Origin: Gallionellaceae bacterium
GTDB lineage: Bacteria; Pseudomonadota; Gammaproteobacteria; Burkholderiales; Gallionellaceae
Direction: 5' to 3'
Length of the DNA: 7,481 bases
Assembly: GCA_030690855.1 (NCBI GenBank)
Contig: JAUYFR010000313.1
Span: 1 to 7,481 of the forward strand
Part shown: positions 1-6,836 of the stretch, piece by piece
How the letters are laid out: each line of letters begins with the position of its first letter
Position numbering within the stretch: position 1 is the stretch's first letter
Program-made: the position numbers and the translations under genes
The notes under the pieces: model-generated
What the model was told of the DNA's origin: nothing
The model's database searches: none
What the model saw: only the letters and a program-made list of their open reading frames with translations

Positions 1-1
1 G

Positions 2-850
2 ATCGGGATGATGGCGAGCCTGTTGTTTTTGGCGGCGGTACTTACCGTGCAGTACGCGATTGTACGTTTGCAGCCTAGTGCAATGAGTGAGCAGTTGAGA
101 GCGTGGTTGGCCAGTGCCCAGCAGGAGGAGCAAAAAAAGCAACAAGCCTTCTTGCACGAAAGTATGGATACCATGGCTAAAAACTTAGGCCAGCTACAAG
201 CGCGTCTTGCGCGTTTGGATACCCTAGGGGTTCGCTTAGCGAAGATGGCAGGTATGAAGCCGCAAGAGTTTTCTTTCGAGCAATCTCCAGCGCAAGGTGG
301 TCCTTATATTCCTGTGCCGAAACAAGCAGACATTAGTGCCAGCACAATGAGCGAGCAACTTGCAATTCTTACGTCCTTGTTGAGTGATCGTGGCGATAAG
401 CTGACAGCCTTAGAGACGATGATGATGCAAAACACCTTAAGCAACCATTTGCTGCAATCGGCAGCGCCAATCAGTGAAGGCTGGTATTCATCGAATTTTG
501 GCTGGCGCATTGATCCGTTCACAGGCAAAAGCGCAATGCACGAAGGCGTGGACTTCATGGTGCAACAAGGCACTCCCATCTTCGCTGCTGCGGGAGGTAT
601 CGTGGTGTTTTCTGATTTCCATCCACAATATGGCAACATGGTTGAAATCGATCATGGTAATGAGATTGTCACGCGTTATGCTCATGCTTCAAAACTATTA
701 GCTAAGGTTGGTATGGTCGTGCGGAGTGGTCAGGAAATCGCTAAGGTAGGTAGTACGGGACGCTCAACTGGTAATCATTTGCACTTCGAAGTGAGATACA
801 AAGGGATGGCGCAAAATCCAGTGCGATTCCTGCCAAAAGAAGTCAGTTAG
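2..850 (+). CDS. M23/LytM-family metallopeptidase, membrane-anchored, 5' partial
   Basis: This is a predicted zinc endopeptidase that cuts peptidoglycan cross-bridges, or a LytM-type amidase activator, acting in the periplasm from an inner-membrane anchor. The frame is open to the left edge of the window (Ile-Gly precede the first Met-Met at 8), so the true start probably lies upstream. Numbering from the Met at 8, residues 2-19 are a hydrophobic membrane segment. Residues about 28-80 are rich in Gln, Lys, Glu and Leu and look like a coiled coil. The C-terminal M23 domain (about 157-275) has H178 and D182 (HxxxD), H226 (YAH), and H257 and H259 (HLHFE). By family knowledge H178, D182 and H259 bind zinc, and H226 and H257 are catalytic. 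All are present, so an active enzyme is expected rather than a degenerate EnvC/NlpD-like activator. It lies directly upstream of secA, where enterobacteria carry secM, and a terminator follows its stop. Family assignment is firm; the exact substrate is unknown. Confidence 0.93.
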   Translation: MGMMASLLFLAAVLTVQYAIVRLQPSAMSEQLRAWLASAQQEEQKKQQAFLHESMDTMAKNLGQLQARLARLDTLGVRLAKMAGMKPQEFSFEQSPAQGGPYIPVPKQADISASTMSEQLAILTSLLSDRGDKLTALETMMMQNTLSNHLLQSAAPISEGWYSSNFGWRIDPFTGKSAMHEGVDFMVQQGTPIFAAAGGIVVFSDFHPQYGNMVEIDHGNEIVTRYAHASKLLAKVGMVVRSGQEIAKVGSTGRSTGNHLHFEVRYKGMAQNPVRFLPKEVS

Positions 851-868
851 TTAGAATCGCATGGGCGA

Positions 869-897
869 TGGGGCGTTAATAACCGCCCCACTTTTTT
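869..897 (+). terminator. Rho-independent terminator after the M23 peptidase gene
   Basis: A perfect 7-bp GC-rich stem (TGGGGCG at 869-875 with CGCCCCA at 884-890) encloses an 8-base loop. It is followed by C and then six T (892-897). It starts 18 bases after the peptidase stop codon and ends 32 bases before the secA start, so it should separate the two transcription units or attenuate read-through into secA. Confidence 0.85.
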
Positions 898-929
898 AGT
901 CACCGTAGTTACACAGTAAATTTAAGAAC

Positions 930-3644
930 ATGATTTCAAAATTGTTGAAAAGCGTATTCGGTAGCCGTAATGATCGTTTACTGAAACAGTACCATCGAAA
1001 TGTGGAAACGATTAACGCGCTAGAAGCTGGCGTGGCAGCCCTATCTGACGAAGAGCTGCGTAATAAAACCGAACAATTCAAACAGCGCGTTCAACAAGGT
1101 GAGGCTTTAGATTCCCTTCTGCCAGAGGCGTTTGCAGTGGTACGCGAAGGCGGTAAACGCGCGCTACAAATGCGTCACTTTGATGTTCAATTAGTGGGCG
1201 GCATGGTTTTGCATTACGGCAAAATTGCTGAGATGCGCACGGGCGAGGGTAAAACGCTGATGGCGACCTTACCCGCGTACTTAAATGCGCTGTCTGGTAA
1301 GGGCGTGCATGTAGTGACGGTAAACGACTATTTGGCCTCGCGCGATGCGGAATGGATGGGGCGCTTATATCGCTTCCTCGGCTTGTCAGTTGGCGTCATT
1401 TTGTCGAACATGGATCATGGCGACAAGCAGTCGGCTTATGCGGCTGATATCACTTACGGCACGAATAACGAATTCGGTTTTGACTACCTGCGCGACAATA
1501 TGGCAGGCCAAGTTGGAGAGCGTTTTCAGCGCGGCTTAAATTTTGCTGTGGTCGATGAGGTAGACTCGATTTTGATCGACGAAGCACGCACGCCGCTGAT
1601 TATTTCCGGTCAAGCCGAAGATAATCTTGATGTGTATTTGCACATGAATAAAATTGTGCCGCATTTGACTCGTCAGAAAGAGGAGGAGGGTGCGGGCGAT
1701 TTCAGCGTCGATGAGAAAAACCATCAAATACTGTTGAGTGAAGCCGGCCATGAACGCGCTGAGCAATTATTGTCTCAAGCAGGACTTTTACCGCCGGGCG
1801 GTAGTTTGTACGATCCCGCTAACATCACCTTAATTCACCATTTGTACGCAGCGCTGCGTGCTCATGTCCTGTATTTGCGAGACCAGCACTATGTAGTGCA
1901 AAACGATGAAGTGGTGATCGTGGATGAATTTACCGGCCGACTAATGTCGGGTCGCCGTTGGTCAGATGGTTTGCATCAGGCGGTAGAGGCGAAAGAAGGC
2001 GTGGCGATTCAGAAAGAAAATCAAACGCTCGCTTCGATTACGTTCCAAAACTATTTCCGTATGTACAACAAGCTGTCCGGCATGACAGGAACAGCAGATA
2101 CCGAAGCCTACGAATTTCAAACAATTTACAACTTAGAAACCGTCATCATCCCTCCGCATCGTCCAACAGTACGTAACGATTTGATGGATAAAGTTTACCT
2201 ATCAACGCAAGAGAAATATGTCGCCGTGATCGCTGATGTGCGCGATTGCTATGAGCGCGGCCAGCCAGTATTGGTCGGTACGACTTCGATTGAGACCTCT
2301 GAGTTGCTATCCGGTTTGCTCGATAAAGAAAAATTGCCGCATCAAGTACTGAACGCTAAGCAACACGCTCGCGAAGCTGAGATTATTGCGCAGGCGGGCA
2401 GCCCAAAAATGATCACCATTGCGACCAACATGGCGGGTCGTGGTACGGACATCGTATTGGGCGGCAACGTGGAAAAGCCAATTGAAATAGTGCGCATGGA
2501 TGAAGGTATGGACGCGGCCACTCGCGAACAGCGCGTGATTGAATTACGTGCCAAGTGGCAGCCCATTCATGAGCAAGTGATTGCCAGCGGAGGCTTGCAT
2601 ATTATTGGTACGGAGCGTCACGAATCACGTCGTGTGGATAATCAATTGCGTGGACGTGCCGGACGCCAAGGCGACCCCGGTTCGAGCCGTTTCTATTTGT
2701 CTTTGGAAGATCCGCTACTTAGGATTTTTGCTTCGGATCGCGTTTCTGCGATTATGAATAAGTTTAAATTGCCAGAAAGTGAGGCGATTGAGCATAGCTG
2801 GGTAACGCGTGCGATTGAAAATGCTCAGCGCAAAGTCGAAGCGCGCAACTTCGATATGCGTAAGCAGATTCTGGAATACGACGATGTGGCAAATGATCAG
2901 CGCAAAGTAATTTACCAGCAGCGCAACGAGCTACTGGAAAGTGAAGACATTTCAGAAACGATTGCGGCGATGCGCGACAACGTGGTCAACGATATGATCA
3001 ATGAACACATCCCGCCGCACAGTATGGAAGAGCAATGGGATGCCGAAGGGTTGGAAAAAGCATTGCAGGCTGAGCTTCAATTGGACTTGGCCGTGTCAAT
3101 CTGGTTGGAGCAAGACAAAAAACTGGATGAGCAAGGCCTGCGTACCAAAGTCATTGAAGCTGCGGGGCAGAAATATCAAGCTAAAGTAGAGACGGTGAGT
3201 GCAGAAATTATGCATGGCTACGAACGCATCGTGATGCTGGGGAGCTTAGATACTCATTGGCGAGAGCACTTGGCAGCGTTAGATCATTTGCGCCAAGGTA
3301 TTCACTTGCGCGGCTATGCGCAGAAGAGCCCGAAACAAGAATATAAACGCGAGGCATTCGAGCTTTTTTCTAACATGCTAGAGAGTGTCAAACGTGATGT
3401 AACACAGACGCTGATGAACGTGCAGATTCGTAGCAGCGAAGAAGTGGAGGCAGTCGAAGCGCCCCATGCGCCAGAAAATATGCAATATCATCATGCTGAT
3501 TATGAAGAGGCGTTAGCGCCGAATGAGCAAGCGGAGGAAGAACATAAGCCCTTTGTACGTGCAGTAGAAAAAGTGGGGCGCAACGATCCATGTCCGTGCG
3601 GATCGGGGAAAAAATATAAACAGTGTCACGGAAAATTAAGTTAA
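930..3644 (+). CDS. secA: SecA preprotein translocase ATPase
   Basis: SecA is the ATP-driven motor that pushes unfolded preproteins through the SecYEG channel, working at the cytoplasmic face of the inner membrane with SecB as chaperone partner. The 904-residue product has the normal length for the family (E. coli 901). The N-terminus (GSRNDRLLKQY) matches the family and fixes the ATG at 930, although only a weak purine stretch (AAGAA) precedes it. The Walker A motif is at 102-109 (MRTGEGKT, K108) and the Walker B/DEAD-like DEVD at 209-212. The preprotein cross-linking region follows at about 225-375, and the second RecA-like domain carries TNMAGRGTDIVLGG near 495-510 and the QLRGRAGRQGDPGSSRF region. 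The helical scaffold and wing come next. The C-terminal tail ends in a zinc finger with C888, C890, C899 and H900, which by family knowledge binds SecB and phospholipid. No frameshift or missing motif is visible. It probably forms an operon with the next two genes. Confidence 0.98.
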   Translation: MISKLLKSVFGSRNDRLLKQYHRNVETINALEAGVAALSDEELRNKTEQFKQRVQQGEALDSLLPEAFAVVREGGKRALQMRHFDVQLVGGMVLHYGKIAEMRTGEGKTLMATLPAYLNALSGKGVHVVTVNDYLASRDAEWMGRLYRFLGLSVGVILSNMDHGDKQSAYAADITYGTNNEFGFDYLRDNMAGQVGERFQRGLNFAVVDEVDSILIDEARTPLIISGQAEDNLDVYLHMNKIVPHLTRQKEEEGAGDFSVDEKNHQILLSEAGHERAEQLLSQAGLLPPGGSLYDPANITLIHHLYAALRAHVLYLRDQHYVVQNDEVVIVDEFTGRLMSGRRWSDGLHQAVEAKEGVAIQKENQTLASITFQNYFRMYNKLSGMTGTADTEAYEFQTIYNLETVIIPPHRPTVRNDLMDKVYLSTQEKYVAVIADVRDCYERGQPVLVGTTSIETSELLSGLLDKEKLPHQVLNAKQHAREAEIIAQAGSPKMITIATNMAGRGTDIVLGGNVEKPIEIVRMDEGMDAATREQRVIELRAKWQPIHEQVIASGGLHIIGTERHESRRVDNQLRGRAGRQGDPGSSRFYLSLEDPLLRIFASDRVSAIMNKFKLPESEAIEHSWVTRAIENAQRKVEARNFDMRKQILEYDDVANDQRKVIYQQRNELLESEDISETIAAMRDNVVNDMINEHIPPHSMEEQWDAEGLEKALQAELQLDLAVSIWLEQDKKLDEQGLRTKVIEAAGQKYQAKVETVSAEIMHGYERIVMLGSLDTHWREHLAALDHLRQGIHLRGYAQKSPKQEYKREAFELFSNMLESVKRDVTQTLMNVQIRSSEEVEAVEAPHAPENMQYHHADYEEALAPNEQAEEEHKPFVRAVEKVGRNDPCPCGSGKKYKQCHGKLS

Positions 3645-3651
3645 TTATCTT

Positions 3652-3656
3652 GGAGG
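3652..3656 (+). promoter_or_regulatory. Ribosome binding site GGAGG for the CRP-like gene
   Basis: A full GGAGG lies 5 bases before the ATG at 3662. It favours that start over an in-frame ATG at 3623, which sits inside the end of secA and has no such site. Confidence 0.85.
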
Positions 3657-3661
3657 ACAGA

Positions 3662-4159
3662 ATGGAAACATACAATTTGATTATGGAAACATTGCGCAAC
3701 TCCACACTGACGGAGGAGTTGCGTGACGCTGAGATTGAGCAGCTTGCTACGCTGATCACGGTGCGCGATTACAAAGCAGGCGAATATATTCTCCAGCCCG
3801 GTGAAGCGGACTTGAAATGTTCTTTGCTTATCTTGGCTAGCGGTGACGTCGAGGCTAATGCGAATACCGGTGGAGAGAAAATGACTTTGCATATGTTGAC
3901 GCAAGGAGACCTCGCTGGAATTATCGGCTTTGTGGGTGGTAATGTGATGCAAATTAGTGCAACGACGGTAGCTAAATCAGACAGTAAAGTGTTGGTATTA
4001 GAGCGAGTGCGTTTTGAGTCATTATTAAATACTCAACCTGCAATTGTGTACTACGTCATGCGAGGATTGGCCAGATATATTCATGGAATAGTTCGTCGCA
4101 TGAATACGCAATCTGTAGAGATGAGCAACTACATCCATAAAACCGGTGGCCGTTATTAA
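3662..4159 (+). CDS. Stand-alone cyclic-nucleotide-binding-fold (CRP/cNMP-like) protein
   Basis: The 165-residue product resembles the N-terminal effector domain of CRP/FNR regulators. An N-terminal helix (about 1-32) is followed by a beta-roll (about 33-118) containing KAGEYILQPGEAD at 38-50 and GDLAGIIGFVGG at 82-93. A long helix (about 118-150) follows, equivalent to the CRP dimerisation helix. The protein then ends in a short tail (SNYIHKTGGRY), with no room for the helix-turn-helix that DNA-binding CRP proteins carry. The phosphate-binding cassette is not canonical. Where cAMP binders have a Gly-Glu-(Leu/Ile) start and an Arg-Ala pair, this protein has GDLAGI and then MQISATT, so cAMP binding is doubtful. 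It may act by protein-protein contact or bind another ligand. It sits 17 bases after secA and 14 bases before argJ, so it is probably cotranscribed with both. I recall similar short proteins in Nitrosomonadales but know no characterised function. Confidence 0.85.
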   Translation: METYNLIMETLRNSTLTEELRDAEIEQLATLITVRDYKAGEYILQPGEADLKCSLLILASGDVEANANTGGEKMTLHMLTQGDLAGIIGFVGGNVMQISATTVAKSDSKVLVLERVRFESLLNTQPAIVYYVMRGLARYIHGIVRRMNTQSVEMSNYIHKTGGRY

Positions 4160-4162
4160 TTA

Positions 4163-4167
4163 GAGGG
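4163..4167 (+). promoter_or_regulatory. Ribosome binding site for argJ
   Basis: GAGGG lies 6 bases before the ATG at 4174, within the 14-base gap after the CRP-like gene. It supports this start and translation from a shared transcript. Confidence 0.7.
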
Positions 4168-4173
4168 ATTGCC

Positions 4174-5391
4174 ATGCCAGTCAATTTAACAGCGCCCGTC
4201 GCGGCACAACTCTTGCCCGTTGCGGGCGTTTCTTTGGGAGTCGCTGAAGCGGGCATTAAGCGAGCAGATCGTAAAGATCTGCTAGTGATGAAGCTGGACG
4301 AAGGTTCGACTATCGCGGGTGTTTTTACTACAAATCGTTTTTGTGCTGCGCCAGTCATCGTGGCGCGTGAGCATTTGGCATCGGGTAAACCTATCCGCGC
4401 ATTAGTGGTGAACACAGGAAATGCGAATGCAGGCACCGGTGAACAAGGCATGGCTGCCGCCAAAAATACCTGTGCTGAATTGGCGAAGCTTATGGGGTGC
4501 GATGCTGAGCAAGTGCTACCTTTTTCCACCGGCGTCATCATGGAGCCGCTGCCGATTGATAAAATTGTTGCGGGTATGCCCAAAGCAATTGCCAATCTAA
4601 AGGCTGATAATTGGTTCGACGCATCTCAAGCCATCATGACCACCGACATCGTTGCCAAAGCCGTGTCGCGTCAAGTGCAGATCGGCGGCAAGATTGTCAC
4701 CGTCACTGGCATGTCTAAAGGTTCCGGCATGATCCATCCCAACATGGCGACCATGCTGGGCTACATCGCTACCGATGCCGCCATCGCCACGCCGCTGTTG
4801 CAACAGATGGTGACTGAAGCAACCAATCAATCATTTAATTGCATTACGGTAGATGGCGACACGTCGACGAATGACGCGCTGATGCTGATTGCCACAGGCA
4901 AGAGCGGTGCGCTGATTGACGCAAGTAATAGCGCACTAGTGCAGGCCGTTATTTTTGAAGTGGCTATCGCATTGGCACAAGCGATTGTGCGCGATGGAGA
5001 GGGCGCAACGAAATTTATCACCATCCAAATTGAAGGTGGCAAGAGCGCAGATGAGTGTCGAAAAATTGGCTATGCCATCGCACACTCGCCGTTAGTCAAA
5101 ACTGCGTTCTTCGCGTCCGACCCTAATCTTGGACGAATACTGGCGGCTATTGGTTATGCCGGCGTGGAGGATTTGGATGTGGCGGCACTCTCGCTTTATC
5201 TTGATGATGTATTGGTGGCCGAAAAAGGTGGCCGAGCAGCTAGCTATCAAGAGCAAGACGGCCAGCGCGTGATGCAGCAAAGCGATATCACTATCCGTGT
5301 GGCACTGAATCGTGGCGCGTTGAATGCGACACTTTGGACCTGCGACTTCTCGTATGACTACGTGAAGATCAACGCGAGCTACAGAAGTTAA
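4174..5391 (+). CDS. argJ: Glutamate N-acetyltransferase / amino-acid acetyltransferase (ArgJ)
   Basis: ArgJ transfers the acetyl group from N-acetylornithine to glutamate, releasing ornithine and regenerating N-acetylglutamate in the cyclic arginine pathway in the cytoplasm. Bifunctional members also acetylate glutamate from acetyl-CoA. The 405-residue length is normal. The self-cleavage site is present: KGSGMIHPNMATML at 182-195, with cleavage expected between A192 and T193. T193 then becomes the N-terminal nucleophile of the beta chain. The oxyanion-hole Thr-Gly is at 119-120 (STGVI). VVNTGNANAGTG (78-89), DGDTSTND and the C-terminal CDFSYDYVKINASYRS are typical family sequences. Whether it is mono- or bifunctional cannot be decided by eye. 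It is probably the last gene of a secA-CRP-like-argJ operon. Codons in 4621-4800, spanning the catalytic Thr, favour C-ending Ile and Thr codons more than the flanking parts of the gene. Confidence 0.97.
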   Translation: MPVNLTAPVAAQLLPVAGVSLGVAEAGIKRADRKDLLVMKLDEGSTIAGVFTTNRFCAAPVIVAREHLASGKPIRALVVNTGNANAGTGEQGMAAAKNTCAELAKLMGCDAEQVLPFSTGVIMEPLPIDKIVAGMPKAIANLKADNWFDASQAIMTTDIVAKAVSRQVQIGGKIVTVTGMSKGSGMIHPNMATMLGYIATDAAIATPLLQQMVTEATNQSFNCITVDGDTSTNDALMLIATGKSGALIDASNSALVQAVIFEVAIALAQAIVRDGEGATKFITIQIEGGKSADECRKIGYAIAHSPLVKTAFFASDPNLGRILAAIGYAGVEDLDVAALSLYLDDVLVAEKGGRAASYQEQDGQRVMQQSDITIRVALNRGALNATLWTCDFSYDYVKINASYRS

Positions 5392-5462
5392 TCGCGGTTT
5401 GATTCTTTAGCATCACAACCCAAGCCACAGAGGTCGTCGGGGGGATGTAGGCGGGGTTGAGT
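5392..5462 (+). other. Intergenic spacer after argJ, nothing recognised
   Basis: This spacer runs from the argJ stop to the left arm of the inverted repeat. It contains a G-rich stretch (about 5435-5457, with a run of six G). I see no convincing terminator, promoter or reading frame here. Confidence 0.5.
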
Positions 5463-5720
5463 TTGTAGGATGGGTGGAGCGTAGCGATACCCATCAATTT
5501 TAAATCAACACCCGTCGGGGGTAGCCCGACAGCTAGTTACTTTCTTTTGCTTCGCCAAAAGAAAGTAACCAAAGAAAAGGCGACCCCAATCCGCCACCTC
5601 TTCGAGATTCCCTGCGTTGCTCGACTGGTTAGGCGGCTGCGGAACTCGCGCTACGCGCTCAAACAGTCCTCGCCGAAATCCCCTGCCCAGCCTGCGCTAC
5701 TCGGTGGCGGAACAGGGGAG
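5463..5720 (+). repeat. Left arm of the long inverted repeat (about 258 bases)
   Basis: Its sequence matches the reverse complement of 6837-7089 nearly end to end, with scattered substitutions and small indels. The segment between about 5608 and 5700 is the most conserved. The arm contains several hairpins: GATGGGT/ACCCATC (5469-5475 with 5489-5495), GTCGGG/CCCGAC (5514-5519 with 5525-5530), a perfect 14-bp stem (5536-5569), and a long-range pairing of 5625-5633 with 5682-5690. I recall this style of repeat as common in intergenic regions of beta- and gammaproteobacteria. Open frames within it are by-products of the repeat and probably not genes. Confidence 0.92.
5536..5569 (+). repeat. Perfect 14-bp hairpin in the left arm
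   Basis: GTTACTTTCTTTTG (5536-5549) pairs without mismatch to CAAAAGAAAGTAAC (5556-5569) around a 6-base loop, CTTCGC. No T-run follows directly on the + strand, so it is not a standard terminator. The corresponding hairpin of the right arm has a different stem sequence but is also perfectly paired. Confidence 0.9.
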
Positions 5721-5854
5721 GGTAAAGCGAAACCCACGCTATTAGGCAATACTTCATCGACATCATGTGTGAAGTGCATAGGCAAACCAAATCGATTCGG
5801 GTACATTGGAGATCGTTGGGGACTGGCAAAAATGAAGCAATAGGGAGAAGATAG
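5721..5854 (+). other. Spacer between left repeat arm and HNH gene
   Basis: This unique sequence lies inside the element and should contain the promoter and leader of the nuclease gene, because the upstream arm is repeat DNA. I could not identify a convincing -35/-10 pair. It ends in the ribosome binding site at 5842-5847. Confidence 0.4.
5842..5847 (+). promoter_or_regulatory. Ribosome binding site deciding a TTG start
   Basis: AGGGAG lies 7 bases before a TTG at 5855. An in-frame stop (TAG, 5852-5854) touches the TTG and the next in-frame ATG is 29 codons downstream. This site therefore supports TTG as the start of the HNH gene. Confidence 0.75.
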
Positions 5855-6763
5855 TTGAGTACGAGTAATGAGGCAAAGCTCTCAAGTAAATTTGAATTAA
5901 CAACACTTGAAAGTTACTCAGATGAAAGCTTGCTTGCTGAGATGCGCCGCGTAGTTGCTGTACTTAAGGGTACTAAGATTACTCATGAGAAGTTCAATGA
6001 ATTCTCCCGAGTGCACTCCACAACGCTACGGCATAGATTCGGTTCTTGGAAAAATGCTCTTGATCTCGCAGGAATTAGCGAAGGTATTGCCCCCCGATTT
6101 AATCCACTCACTCGTGAATCAGTAATAGCAAATTTACGTTCTTATGCTGCCGAGTTTCCTGAAACGCCGGTAACCAAGGAGGAAATAGCAAGCAGGCTTG
6201 GTGTTGATGGTGGCAGCATTACACGTAAATTTGGAAAATGGCAGAATTTATTAAACGAGGTTGGCATTAGCTCTGTACCTCTCGGTCGTCGCTATACAGA
6301 CGAAAAGTGCTACGAAAACATTGTTGCATTGTGGACGCACTACGGGAGACAGCCAAGTTTTGCAGAGCTTAAACAGCCACCGTCTTCGGTTGGCTCAAAA
6401 GCTTATGTGTTGCGCTGGGGTGGGTGGCGTGCTGCTCTTGGTGCTTTCATAAAATATGTAAATCAAGAGCCCCAGACAGTTCAGGAAATATTTTCCGAAA
6501 AGAGTCGCTCTGAAATGCAAGTTACCCAAACTCCATTAGTTGCTACGCCAAGGTCTATCAGCTTGTCGCTACGATACAAAGTTCTCTGTCGGGATAAATT
6601 TCGGTGTGTTATTTGTGGTCGTTCCCCAGCCAAAGACCATAACATAGAACTTCATGTTGACCACATTCACCCTTGGTCAAAAGGCGGGCAAAACATAGAA
6701 GAAAACCTACGCACCCTTTGCTTTGATTGCAACTTAGGTAAAGGTGCAAAAATTGAAAGCTAA
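5855..6763 (+). CDS. HNH endonuclease with three homing-endonuclease-associated repeats
   Basis: The product is a predicted DNA endonuclease of 302 residues, starting at TTG. The N-terminal two thirds contain three similar units of about 50-55 residues (roughly 22-74, 85-138 and 147-200). Each ends in an aromatic-Gly-x-Trp motif: RFGSWKNAL at 61-69, KFGKWQNLL at 125-133 and RWGGWRAAL at 187-195. This is the pattern of the homing endonuclease-associated repeat (HNH_repeat), thought to bind DNA. After a linker (about 201-235) comes an HNH nuclease domain. It has zinc-knuckle cysteines C251, C254, C289 and C292, the catalytic VDHIHPWSKGG motif (D269, H270), N284 and the closing CFDCN (N293), so all expected catalytic positions are present. 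The gene lies alone between the inverted repeat arms. Its base composition looks more A+T-rich than its neighbours, suggesting acquisition. It could be a homing-type selfish nuclease, the mobility enzyme of the surrounding repeat, or a defence nuclease; the sequence does not decide. Confidence 0.9.
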   Translation: MSTSNEAKLSSKFELTTLESYSDESLLAEMRRVVAVLKGTKITHEKFNEFSRVHSTTLRHRFGSWKNALDLAGISEGIAPRFNPLTRESVIANLRSYAAEFPETPVTKEEIASRLGVDGGSITRKFGKWQNLLNEVGISSVPLGRRYTDEKCYENIVALWTHYGRQPSFAELKQPPSSVGSKAYVLRWGGWRAALGAFIKYVNQEPQTVQEIFSEKSRSEMQVTQTPLVATPRSISLSLRYKVLCRDKFRCVICGRSPAKDHNIELHVDHIHPWSKGGQNIEENLRTLCFDCNLGKGAKIES

Positions 6764-6790
6764 CAAGTAAAAAATGAAGAAGGAACTCTA

Positions 6791-6836
6791 GTGGGCACGA
6801 AGTGCCCACACGGTGGTTTTGAATTTTTGTTTTTCT
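6791..6836 (+). terminator. Possible terminator hairpin after the HNH gene
   Basis: A perfect 8-bp stem, GTGGGCAC (6791-6798) with GTGCCCAC (6802-6809), has a GAA loop and lies 27 bases after the stop codon. T-rich sequence begins only about 7 bases after the stem and is interrupted (6816-6836), so termination is plausible but not classical. Hairpins of this sequence style also occur as dispersed repeats in proteobacteria. It lies just inside the right repeat arm. Confidence 0.5.

Noticed and set aside
851..929. Possible SecM-like arrest peptide upstream of secA
   Set aside because: The gap holds only a terminator and a short leader, and the preceding gene is a full M23 peptidase without an arrest-type C-terminus.
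3623..3661. Upstream ATG extending the CRP-like protein by 13 residues into the secA end
   Set aside because: The strong GGAGG at 3652-3656 is correctly spaced for the ATG at 3662, and the extra residues only overlap secA coding sequence.
4263..4283. Perfect 8-bp inverted repeat AGCAGATC/GATCTGCT within argJ
   Set aside because: It encodes ordinary ArgJ residues (ADRKDLL), has no T-run and no regulatory context. It is probably chance.
4056..4595. 179-codon open frame on the - strand across the argJ start
   Set aside because: It is antisense to a clearly real gene, spans the CRP-like/argJ junction, and its product resembles no family.
5547..5843. 98-codon open frame on the + strand starting inside the left-arm hairpin
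   Set aside because: It lies mostly within the repeat arm, begins in the loop region of a perfect hairpin, has no ribosome binding site and a low-complexity basic product. The matching sequence in the other arm does not keep an equivalent frame. It is most likely a by-product of the repeat.
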